A stretch of DNA of 31,908 nucleotides from Bacteroidales bacterium (GTDB taxonomy: Bacteria > Bacteroidota > Bacteroidia > Bacteroidales > UBA932), in contig VSOK01000032.1 of the NCBI GenBank assembly GCA_009774765.1, positions 1-31,908 of the forward strand, in the 5' to 3' direction. Both the position numbers and the translations under genes were made by a program. This document shows positions 25,869 through 31,908 of this stretch, piece after piece; position 1 is the stretch's first letter, and each line of letters begins with the position of its first letter. Under the pieces are notes generated by a model. It did no database searches and was not told where the DNA came from. It was given only the letters and a program-made list of their open reading frames with translations.

Positions 25869-25885
25869 AGTTAAATTTTTTAACT
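25869..25885 (-). promoter_or_regulatory. Perfect A/T-rich hairpin touching the rpmI start codon
   Basis: AGTTAAA (25885-25879 on the minus strand) pairs with TTTAACT (25875-25869) around a 3-base loop, ending directly at the rpmI ATG. It could hide the ribosome landing zone, but seven mostly A/T pairs are weak, so a regulatory role is only a possibility. Confidence 0.3.
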
Positions 25886-25917
25886 GTTAATAAATATGTC
25901 ATCCACAGTCACGTGGA

Positions 25918-26523
25918 TTATTTTTTCTTCACAATCGGGGCGATCATCATTATCATCCTTTTGCCCTCGAGCTTAGGCATCTGCTCTGCACGTCCGAACT
26001 CTTCAAGTTCCACTGCAAAACGGAGCAGAAGCTTCTCACCCTGATCAGAATAAATGATGGAGCGTCCTTTGAAAAACACTGAAGCCTTTACTTTAGAGCC
26101 TTCCTGAAGGAACTCCTGGGCGTGTTTCAGCTTGAACTGGAAATCATGTTCATCGGTATTGGGACCGAAACGGATTTCCTTGATCACGACCTTGGCCGCA
26201 TTGGCCTTCATTTCCTTGGCCTTTTTCTTCTGCTGATACAGATATTTCTGATAATCAATGATCTTGCATACAGGTGGATCAGCCTTCGCACTAATCTCCA
26301 CCAAATCAAGTCCAAGTTCGTCTGCCAATCTGATGGCCTGCGAAATTGAATAGACACCCTGCTCCTCAATGTTGTCCCCTACGAGACGAACCTGAGATGC
26401 AGTGATCTCTTCATTGATTCTTAATCCGTCCTCATCCTTTTTTCCGTTCTGATTCGGACGTCCCTGCATTTTCGGTTTTGGGCCTCCGAAACGCGGGCCT
26501 GATGGTCTAAATGGTGCTGCGAT
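25918..26523 (-). CDS. infC: Translation initiation factor IF-3 (probable AUC start)
   Basis: The protein has the IF-3 N-terminal domain (LRINEEITASQVRLVGD, LDLVEISAKADPPVCKIIDY), a lysine-rich linker (QQKKKAKEMK), and the C-terminal domain (VVIKEIRFGPNTDEHDF, LEGKRMIMMIAP). IF-3 checks start-codon pairing and keeps subunits apart. The first ATG in frame is at 26469, but it has no ribosome-binding site at normal distance. Eighteen codons upstream an in-frame ATC (26521-26523) sits 7 bases after AGGAGGA (26531-26537). Rare AUU/AUC starts are known for infC and make it self-regulated, so I place the start there (201 residues). thrS ends 44 bases upstream. Confidence 0.85.
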   Translation of the reverse strand: MAAPFRPSGPRFGGPKPKMQGRPNQNGKKDEDGLRINEEITASQVRLVGDNIEEQGVYSISQAIRLADELGLDLVEISAKADPPVCKIIDYQKYLYQQKKKAKEMKANAAKVVIKEIRFGPNTDEHDFQFKLKHAQEFLQEGSKVKASVFFKGRSIIYSDQGEKLLLRFAVELEEFGRAEQMPKLEGKRMIMMIAPIVKKK

Positions 26524-26530
26524 AGTGCTG

Positions 26531-26537
26531 TCCTCCT
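26531..26537 (-). promoter_or_regulatory. Strong Shine-Dalgarno sequence for infC
   Basis: The minus strand reads AGGAGGA, 7 bases before the in-frame ATC at 26523-26521 and more than 60 bases before the first ATG. Strong Shine-Dalgarno sequences are rare in Bacteroidota, so its position supports the AUC start. Confidence 0.7.
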
Positions 26538-26567
26538 AAATTTAAAATAAAATCAATATTTATACGG

Positions 26568-28526
26568 CTACGAAAGCTGGTCCGCAACCTCTTTTTTCAC
26601 TAATTCAATAAAGCCTTCAACCGGCATTGAACCTTCATCTATACCTCCCTGACGCCTTACAGAAACCGCATTCTCCTGCATTTCCTTCTCTCCGACGATC
26701 ACAAGGAAAGGAGTTTTCCTGAGTTCACTCTCACGTATTCTCTTTCCTATAGTCTCGTTCCTGTCGTCTACGGAGGCGCGAATATCGGAATTATTCATCA
26801 ATTCGCAAACTTTTTTTGCATAATCGCTGAATTTCTCGCTGACTGGCAATACATTTACCTGTTCCGGAGTAAGCCATAGAGGAAGTTTTCCGCCTGTGTG
26901 CTCAAGCAATACCGCAACGAATCTCTCGAGCGATCCGAACGGAGCACGGTGGATCATGATAGGCCTGTGCTTCTGTCCATCGCTTCCGGTATATTCAAGC
27001 TCGAACCTTTCAGGAAGGTTGTAGTCCACCTGGATGGTACCGAGCTGCCACTTTCTTCCGATGGCATCCTTGACCATAAAGTCAAGTTTCGGACCATAGA
27101 ACGCAGCCTCACCAAGCTCAACAACGGTCTTGAGACCTTTTTCTTCAGCGGCCTCAATGATCGCGCTCTCAGCCTTTGCCCAGTTCTCGTCCGTTCCGAT
27201 ATATTTTTCTTTGTTGTTCGGGTCGCGCAAAGATACCTGAGCAATGTATTCGCTGAAATTCAATGTCTTGAACACATAAAGAATAATATCAATCACCTTG
27301 CAGAACTCTTCCTTGAGCTGGTCAGGACGGCAGAAAAGATGCGCATCATCCTGAGTAAAGCTGCGGACACGTGTAAGTCCGTGAAGCTCACCGCTCTGCT
27401 CGTAACGGTACACGGTACCGAACTCTGCAAGCCTCAATGGAAGATCCTTGTATGAGCGAGGTTTCGAGCGGTAGATTTCACAGTGGTGAGGACAGTTCAT
27501 AGGCTTGAGAAGATACTCTTCCCCCTCCTGCGGAGTATGGATAGGCTGGAACGAGTCCTTGCCATATTTTGCATAGTGACCTGAAGTCACATAAAGGTCC
27601 TTGTTTCCGATATGTGGAGTAATCACAGGCAGATATCCGTATGACTTCTGGACTTTCTTGAGGAAATTCTCGAGACGCTCCCTCAATGCAGCTCCCTTTG
27701 GAAGCCACAAAGGAAGACCCTGTCCTACCCTCTGGGAGAATGTGAAAAGCTCCATTTCCTTGCCGATCTTGCGGTGGTCACGTTTTTTAGCCTCCTCCAT
27801 CAATGTGATATACTCGTCAAGCATCGATTTCTTCGGGAATGTGATACCGTATATACGGGTAAGCATCTGACGCTTCTCGTCTCCTCTCCAATATGCTCCT
27901 GCGATAGAGGTGAGTTTGACAGCCTTGATCACTGAAGTGTCACGCAGATGGGGTCCGCGGCAGAGGTCTGTAAAATGACCGTTTGTGTAGAATGTGATCT
28001 TTCCGTCCTCAAGTTCGCTGATAAGTTCGCATTTGTATTCATCGCCCTTTTCCTTGAATGTGGCCATAGCCTCGTCCTTGGAAATCTCCCTGCGTACAAA
28101 AGCCTCATTTGTGCGCGCAAGCTCTATCATCTTGTCCTCGATGGCCTTGAGGTCGGACTCCGCGATCTGCTTTCCGCCGAAATCCACATCATAGTAGAAT
28201 CCGTTTTCAATTGCAGGTCCTATTCCGAACTTCACCCCGGGATACAATGCTTCAAGAGCTTCAGCCATAAGATGCGACGAAGAATGCCAGAACACACGTT
28301 TAGCCTCTTCGTCATCCCATTTGTGCAGTCTGACAGAAGCATCCTCGTTTATAGGACGGTCAAGGTCATATATAGTGCCCTTTCCTGTCGTATCATCCTT
28401 TGTTGTGACTGTCGCCGCAATAACATCTGAAGCAAGTCTTGGACTGATACTTTTCGCTATCTCATAGCTGGTAACGCCGTTTTCATAAGCTCTAACGCTA
28501 CCGTCAGGAAATGTAATGTTAATCAT
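26568..28526 (-). CDS. thrS: Threonyl-tRNA synthetase
   Basis: The 652-residue protein has a TGS domain (1-60, INITFPDGSVRAYENG), the editing domain (about 65-220, with HSSSHLMAEAL and YTNGHFTDLCRGPHL), the class II catalytic core with zinc ligands in MNCPHHCEIY, TQDDAHLFC and IHRAPFGSLERF, and a C-terminal anticodon-binding domain. It charges tRNA-Thr and edits Ser-tRNA-Thr. It is the first gene of the thrS-infC-rpmI-rplT run. A promoter box lies 30 bases upstream. Confidence 0.97.
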   Translation of the reverse strand: MINITFPDGSVRAYENGVTSYEIAKSISPRLASDVIAATVTTKDDTTGKGTIYDLDRPINEDASVRLHKWDDEEAKRVFWHSSSHLMAEALEALYPGVKFGIGPAIENGFYYDVDFGGKQIAESDLKAIEDKMIELARTNEAFVRREISKDEAMATFKEKGDEYKCELISELEDGKITFYTNGHFTDLCRGPHLRDTSVIKAVKLTSIAGAYWRGDEKRQMLTRIYGITFPKKSMLDEYITLMEEAKKRDHRKIGKEMELFTFSQRVGQGLPLWLPKGAALRERLENFLKKVQKSYGYLPVITPHIGNKDLYVTSGHYAKYGKDSFQPIHTPQEGEEYLLKPMNCPHHCEIYRSKPRSYKDLPLRLAEFGTVYRYEQSGELHGLTRVRSFTQDDAHLFCRPDQLKEEFCKVIDIILYVFKTLNFSEYIAQVSLRDPNNKEKYIGTDENWAKAESAIIEAAEEKGLKTVVELGEAAFYGPKLDFMVKDAIGRKWQLGTIQVDYNLPERFELEYTGSDGQKHRPIMIHRAPFGSLERFVAVLLEHTGGKLPLWLTPEQVNVLPVSEKFSDYAKKVCELMNNSDIRASVDDRNETIGKRIRESELRKTPFLVIVGEKEMQENAVSVRRQGGIDEGSMPVEGFIELVKKEVADQLS

Positions 28527-28555
28527 AATGTTATACTCTTAATAAACCAAGACCG

Positions 28556-28563
28556 CAAAGGTA
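28556..28563 (-). promoter_or_regulatory. Putative -7 promoter element for thrS
   Basis: The minus strand reads TACCTTTG, a full match to TAnnTTTG, 29 bases before the thrS ATG. It is back-to-back with the promoter box of the divergent gene at 28576-28583. No clear TTTG lies at -33. Confidence 0.55.
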
Positions 28564-28575
28564 GGAATTTTTTTC

Positions 28576-28583
28576 TATCTTTG
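28576..28583 (+). promoter_or_regulatory. Putative -7 promoter element for the DUF4199 gene
   Basis: TATCTTTG matches TAnnTTTG, 22 bases before the ATG at 28606. Twelve bases separate it from the divergent thrS box, so the two promoters share upstream DNA. Confidence 0.55.
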
Positions 28584-28605
28584 CACTTGCAAAAACATAC
28601 AATTT

Positions 28606-29178
28606 ATGAAAGAAAATCTGACGAAAGGCATTTTGTGGAACAGAGCCGCAACGGCCGGCGTAGCGCTCGGACTCGTATCTTCAGCATATCTGTACCTCAC
28701 ACAATCCCTTTCTGGCGCTTCATCCGTATGGATGACAATATTGAACTTTCTGCTCTGGGGAATTAAATTCGCAGGCTGTATCTGGCTTATGATGTTCTTC
28801 ATGAAAAGGCTGGTGTCAAAATACAATGGAGTCGACAACAGGGCCACATTCCGTTTCGGAGCAATCACCGCTTTATGCTCATCATTGATATTTTCCGCAT
28901 TTGCACTTGCCAATGTACTCATAATAAACCCTGGTCTGATATCGGAAACAATGGAGACAGCTATGCAGGCCTATGGTTCGATGCTGGATTCCAATTCGCT
29001 TGCAGTACTTGACAGGATGGAGGGGATGATGCCTCAGATGATATTCTTTTCAAATCTTGTCTACTGCAGCATCTACGGTATAATTCTGTCTCTGATACTT
29101 TCCCGCGGCATCCCGTCAAAAAATCCTTTCGCGGATTCCGATGCCGGCATCCAGGGGAGCAATTCATCCAACAACTAA
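28606..29178 (+). CDS. DUF4199 family integral membrane protein
   Basis: The 190-residue protein has four predicted membrane segments: about residues 13-33 (AGVALGLVSSAYLYL), 42-66 (ILNFLLWGIKFAGCIWLMMFF), 82-108 (FGAITALCSSLIFSAFALANVLII) and 144-166 (FFSNLVYCSIYGIILSLIL). This fits DUF4199, a Bacteroidota family of unknown function. It lies 13 bases before a glycosyltransferase gene of the polyprenyl-phosphate type, and this pairing suggests an envelope role. The C-terminus is Ser/Asn-rich. Confidence 0.85.
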   Translation: MKENLTKGILWNRAATAGVALGLVSSAYLYLTQSLSGASSVWMTILNFLLWGIKFAGCIWLMMFFMKRLVSKYNGVDNRATFRFGAITALCSSLIFSAFALANVLIINPGLISETMETAMQAYGSMLDSNSLAVLDRMEGMMPQMIFFSNLVYCSIYGIILSLILSRGIPSKNPFADSDAGIQGSNSSNN

Positions 29179-29191
29179 CATATTCTGAGAT

Positions 29192-30163
29192 ATGGAGAAG
29201 ATGGCTTCCGGCAAGGACTTATCCATAGTAATAAGCCTGTACAACGAAGAAGAGTCCCTCAGGGAACTCATCGGATGGATTGAACAGGTCTGCGACAGAG
29301 AAGGCTACAGCTATGAAATAATAATGGTCGACGACGGCAGCAGGGACTCTTCCTGGAATATAATCAAGGAACTGTCCTCGTCCGACAGCCATATTAAGGG
29401 TATTTCATTCAGGCGCAACTACGGCAAGTCAGCTGCCCTGTACTGCGGATTCAAAGCCGCACAGGGACGTGTCGTAGTGACAATGGACGCTGATCTGCAG
29501 GACTCTCCTGAAGAAATCCCTGAAATGTACAGGCTGGTCACTGAAGACGGATTTGACATCGTTTCAGGATGGAAACAGCAGAGAAAGGACAACAAGCTTA
29601 CCAAAAACATCCCTTCAAAGCTGTACAACGCTACAGCCCGGCGGATCACAGGCATAAAACTGCACGATATGAACTGCGGGCTTAAGGCATACAGGAATGA
29701 AGTAGTGAAAAACATTGAAGTATACGGTGAAATGCACCGCTACATTCCATACCTTGCAAAAAATGCCGGATTCGACAAAATCACCGAAAAGCCGGTCCGC
29801 CACCAGAAGCGCAAATATGGAAAAAGCAAATTCGGAGTTGAAAGATTCGTCAACGGCTTCCTGGATCTGCTTTCATTGTGGTTCCTGTCCACATTCGGTA
29901 AAAAGCCGATGCACTTTTTCGGATTTACAGGTATGCTTATGTTCCTTGCCGGAGGCGTACTGACAATATGGATAATCGTCAGCAAACTTATCGACCAGGC
30001 AAACGGGACAGCATTCAGGCCGGTCACAGAGCAGCCGCTGTTTTATCTCGCGCTGGTGACGCTGCTGCTTGGATTCCAGCTGTTCCTGTCCGGATTCATC
30101 TGCGAAATGGTATCACGCAACAGCAGCGAACGCAACCATTATAACATACGTGAAGAACTCTGA
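29192..30163 (+). CDS. GT2 glycosyltransferase with C-terminal membrane anchors (polyprenyl-phosphate type)
   Basis: The 323-residue protein has a GT-A catalytic domain (about 8-235): SIVISLYNEEESL, the nucleotide-binding VDDGSRDSS, the DXD-region TMDADLQDSPEEIPEM, and the acceptor region DMNCGLKAYRNEV. Two membrane segments follow (about 243-270 and 285-310). This layout is that of dolichyl/undecaprenyl-phosphate sugar transferases of the GtrB/ArnC/DPM1 group, which put a sugar on a lipid carrier at the cytoplasmic face of the membrane. The sugar is unknown. It ends 3 bases before the convergent sialidase stop, with no terminator visible between them. Confidence 0.9.
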   Translation: MEKMASGKDLSIVISLYNEEESLRELIGWIEQVCDREGYSYEIIMVDDGSRDSSWNIIKELSSSDSHIKGISFRRNYGKSAALYCGFKAAQGRVVVTMDADLQDSPEEIPEMYRLVTEDGFDIVSGWKQQRKDNKLTKNIPSKLYNATARRITGIKLHDMNCGLKAYRNEVVKNIEVYGEMHRYIPYLAKNAGFDKITEKPVRHQKRKYGKSKFGVERFVNGFLDLLSLWFLSTFGKKPMHFFGFTGMLMFLAGGVLTIWIIVSKLIDQANGTAFRPVTEQPLFYLALVTLLLGFQLFLSGFICEMVSRNSSERNHYNIREEL

Positions 30164-30166
30164 GCG

Positions 30167-31711
30167 TCAGTGAGCCTTGAAGTTTCCCCCCTGAAGCCAG
30201 TCAAGGGAAAAGTTCATAAACCACAAGGAACAATCCTCCGGCTCGGGATTCTCCTCAAGATAAATCCCTATAGTACCATCCGGAAGCACTGTCATTGATG
30301 AATACACCGACTTTCCGGAACAGATGACCTTAGGAGAACACCAGGTCTGTCCTTCGTCATAGCTGCAGAAGACACTCACATTGCGGCGTTCCATAGAATT
30401 AGGAATGGAGTGCAGCAAAAGGTTGGCATCATCACCGCAATCAATTGAAGAATAACGGATCATATCACCGTTGCAGGCATTTGTATTCATCTCCGGCCAA
30501 AGTCCCTGTCCTTCCCAGGTAACACCGCCGTCTGACGATATGCTGTATCCTCGGTGTCCGGTTCTACGGATGCTCATCAGAATGCGCCCGTCAGACAATT
30601 CAACCATTTTAGCCTCGTCACCTCCCTCAAAGGCCAGATCTGAGACATTCCAGGTCCGTCCGCCGTCATCCGAATATACAGCGTGATTATTCAGATTGGA
30701 TGCAGGTCCCATCGCAGCAGCAAAAAGCACGCGTCCTGCATATTTTCCACGTTTCAAAGTAAGGCCGTTGCCTGATCCGAAAAATGAATATGTATATTTG
30801 CGGCATTGTGGATTCACTGCATTTTCACCCCACAAAACGGAAGTTATATTTTCAGGTGCGCTCCAGGTCATTCCGCCATCACAGCTGCGCGCTACATAGG
30901 AGCACTGCGGATCTTCAACTGTAGAAGCCCACAAATAGTTTCCTCCCACAAAGACACACAGGATATCACCATCAGGAGTCAGTGCCAGGGCTGGATCTCC
31001 AAAACCTTTCTTGTATCCCTGTCCGACGACAATATCCACAGGCTCAGACCATGTGTGGCCATTGTCAAGACTTCTTCTTGCAACAATATCTATATCCTCA
31101 GGAAGATCGGTTTCATTGTATTTTCTCTTGTCATTTACAGCGAGCAATGCTCCGTCCGGCAAAGCCAGAAGCGCGGGTATACGCCAATTTCGCGAGCCAT
31201 AGTCACCTGGAGCGTAAAGCCTGCGTCGGCAAAGCAATATTTCAAGCCCTTCGGAATCAGCTTCATCCGCCATATACTCAAAACCGTCAACGGTACGTAC
31301 TCCAGCAAAAACGACAGATATCCTGTTCCCCTCTTCAGCATCGCCAGAGACATCAGCCCGAAGCCTTAACATCAAAGGAGAGGAAACAGTCACAGGGGAA
31401 TCCACTCTGTAAAAGGCACGGGAATCCTGAACAGCATAAACGCCAAGCACATCCTCATTGCCTTCAGAAGACACGGCTGATACCTTCAAGGAGCGCAGAT
31501 CAGAGAGTTCTGTATCTCCAGGATCAAGCAGAAAGGAATCTATGACAAGCTCCCGCTCTGGAACAATCAGCACTTCACAAATCAGCTCATCATTATTTCC
31601 ACGACCTGTGTAGCCTGAGGCATACTTTACCGTAACCTGCGGGACAGCGGCAAAAACTGAGAAAGCCGCGAAACAGGAAAAAATACAAAATAAAAAACGT
31701 TTATGTATCAT
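30167..31711 (-). CDS. Secreted exo-alpha-sialidase (GH33)
   Basis: The 514-residue protein has a signal peptide (MIHKRFLFCIFSCFAAFSVFAA), a BNR-associated N-terminal beta domain (about 25-160), and a six-bladed propeller. The RIP motif WRIPALLALPDG supplies Arg177. Five Asp boxes of the SxDxGxTW type start near residues 214, 276, 347, 393 and 450. Tyr470 in KSVYSS is the likely nucleophile, and the other substrate arginines are probably among those in SIRRTGHRG and DMIRYSS. It cleaves terminal sialic acid from host glycans. The ATG at 31709-31711 is chosen over a TTG 60 bases upstream. No sialic-acid uptake genes are adjacent. Confidence 0.93.
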   Translation of the reverse strand: MIHKRFLFCIFSCFAAFSVFAAVPQVTVKYASGYTGRGNNDELICEVLIVPERELVIDSFLLDPGDTELSDLRSLKVSAVSSEGNEDVLGVYAVQDSRAFYRVDSPVTVSSPLMLRLRADVSGDAEEGNRISVVFAGVRTVDGFEYMADEADSEGLEILLCRRRLYAPGDYGSRNWRIPALLALPDGALLAVNDKRKYNETDLPEDIDIVARRSLDNGHTWSEPVDIVVGQGYKKGFGDPALALTPDGDILCVFVGGNYLWASTVEDPQCSYVARSCDGGMTWSAPENITSVLWGENAVNPQCRKYTYSFFGSGNGLTLKRGKYAGRVLFAAAMGPASNLNNHAVYSDDGGRTWNVSDLAFEGGDEAKMVELSDGRILMSIRRTGHRGYSISSDGGVTWEGQGLWPEMNTNACNGDMIRYSSIDCGDDANLLLHSIPNSMERRNVSVFCSYDEGQTWCSPKVICSGKSVYSSMTVLPDGTIGIYLEENPEPEDCSLWFMNFSLDWLQGGNFKAH

Positions 31712-31740
31712 AGCTTTAAATGGCAGGGGAATGCCGGATG

Positions 31741-31772
31741 CGAATATAAGAAAATTCTTCTTCCTCACCAAA
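31741..31772 (-). promoter_or_regulatory. Putative promoter of the sialidase gene
   Basis: On the minus strand TTTG (31772-31769) is followed after 20 bases by TATATTCG (31748-31741), one mismatch from TAnnTTTG. It lies about 30 bases before the start codon. Confidence 0.55.
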
Positions 31773-31785
31773 TCCCTTGCACCGT

Positions 31786-31806
31786 GCCGGTACTCAGCCG
31801 GTACTC
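31786..31806. repeat. Short tandem direct repeat
   Basis: GCCGGTACTC occurs at 31786-31795 and again at 31797-31806, one base apart, in the gap between the sialidase promoter and the rRNA terminator. Two copies only, so chance cannot be excluded. Confidence 0.5.
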
Positions 31807-31821
31807 GTCAGGTGTGTGCAT

Positions 31822-31862
31822 AAAAAAAAGGTTCCCCGGCCGAGTGTTTCGACCGGGGAACC
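31822..31862 (-). terminator. Rho-independent terminator of the rRNA operon
   Basis: Arms 31830-31839 and 31853-31862 pair perfectly over 10 G/C-rich positions, with three more pairs further in, and on the minus strand the stem runs into T8. It lies directly after the 5S rRNA 3' end. Confidence 0.92.
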
Positions 31863-31865
31863 CGA

Positions 31866-31908
31866 AGAGAACGGCAGCTACCTACTCTCCCACCTGGTGG
31901 GGCAGTAC
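31866..31908 (-). rRNA. rrf: 5S ribosomal RNA, 3' part (cut by the window end)
   Basis: The minus strand reads GTACTGCCCCACCAGGTGGG, then AGAGTAGGTAGCTGCCGTTCTC, the conserved 3' end of bacterial 5S rRNA. About 43 bases are visible; the 5' part and presumably the 23S and 16S genes lie beyond 31908. The exact 3' end is uncertain by a few bases. Confidence 0.88.

Noticed and set aside
26898..27455. Plus-strand open frame of 185 codons inside thrS
   Set aside because: It is antisense to the catalytic core of thrS and shows no independent coding signal.
30806..31545. Two plus-strand open frames of 187 codons opposite the sialidase
   Set aside because: They are antisense to the Asp-box repeats, with no recognisable motif or start signal.
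1..31908. CRISPR arrays, insertion sequences, integrases or restriction-modification genes
   Set aside because: No repeat-spacer pattern, transposase, integrase or methyltransferase/nuclease pair was found on either strand.

Overview
The window is a fragment of a bacterial chromosome from the phylum Bacteroidota, most likely order Bacteroidales; I cannot place the genus. The evidence is the repeated promoter pattern TTTG, about 20 bases, then TAnnTTTG close upstream of genes, the lineage-typical small or DUF proteins (DUF4295, DUF4296, DUF4199, DUF3575), a type V (FimA/Mfa) pilus locus, and a GH33 sialidase. Gene content is mostly housekeeping, densely packed in co-directional operons, with no insertion sequence, phage gene or CRISPR array seen.

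Layout. 1-1302 (+): 3' part of an M49-like (dipeptidyl peptidase III) metallopeptidase, ending at a bidirectional terminator. 1363-3323 (-): rmuC and a HAD phosphatase in one unit. 3416-7547 (+): polA, an ECF sigma factor overlapping its end, rsmG and rpmH. 7586-8671 (-): a D-2-hydroxyacid dehydrogenase and tRNA-Leu(CAG). 8754-14675 (-): a five-gene pilus operon, in transcription order a lipoprotein metalloprotease, a DUF3575 outer-membrane protein, an OmpA/TPR lipoprotein, a fimbrillin and an Mfa2/FimB-type anchor. 14902-22905 (-): ftsY, pheT, a DUF4296 lipoprotein, an amidohydrolase, a radical SAM protein, dtd, deoC and a beta-barrel protein, closed by a terminator. 23179-23798 (-): rpmB, rpmG and DUF4295. 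23874-28526 (-): thrS, infC, rpmI, rplT and lepB. 28606-30163 (+): a DUF4199 membrane protein and a polyprenyl-phosphate-type glycosyltransferase. 30167-31711 (-): a secreted sialidase. From about 31866 to the window end (-): the 3' part of a 5S rRNA gene followed by its terminator.

How they fit together. The thrS-to-lepB block and the rpmB-rpmG-DUF4295 block supply translation and secretion functions, and ftsY adds the SRP receptor. The pilus operon is the main accessory system: all five products carry export signals, four are predicted lipoproteins, and the first gene is a HExxH protease that is not part of the textbook FimA/Mfa set. Type V pili are built from lipoprotein pilins that must be proteolytically trimmed at the cell surface, so a dedicated protease in the operon is the most suggestive biology here.

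Other points worth attention are an AUC start codon for infC behind a strong Shine-Dalgarno sequence, a PolA proofreading domain that has lost key acidic residues, and a terminator whose U-tract runs into the next gene's promoter. Functional assignments come from reading motifs by eye; no database search was possible.
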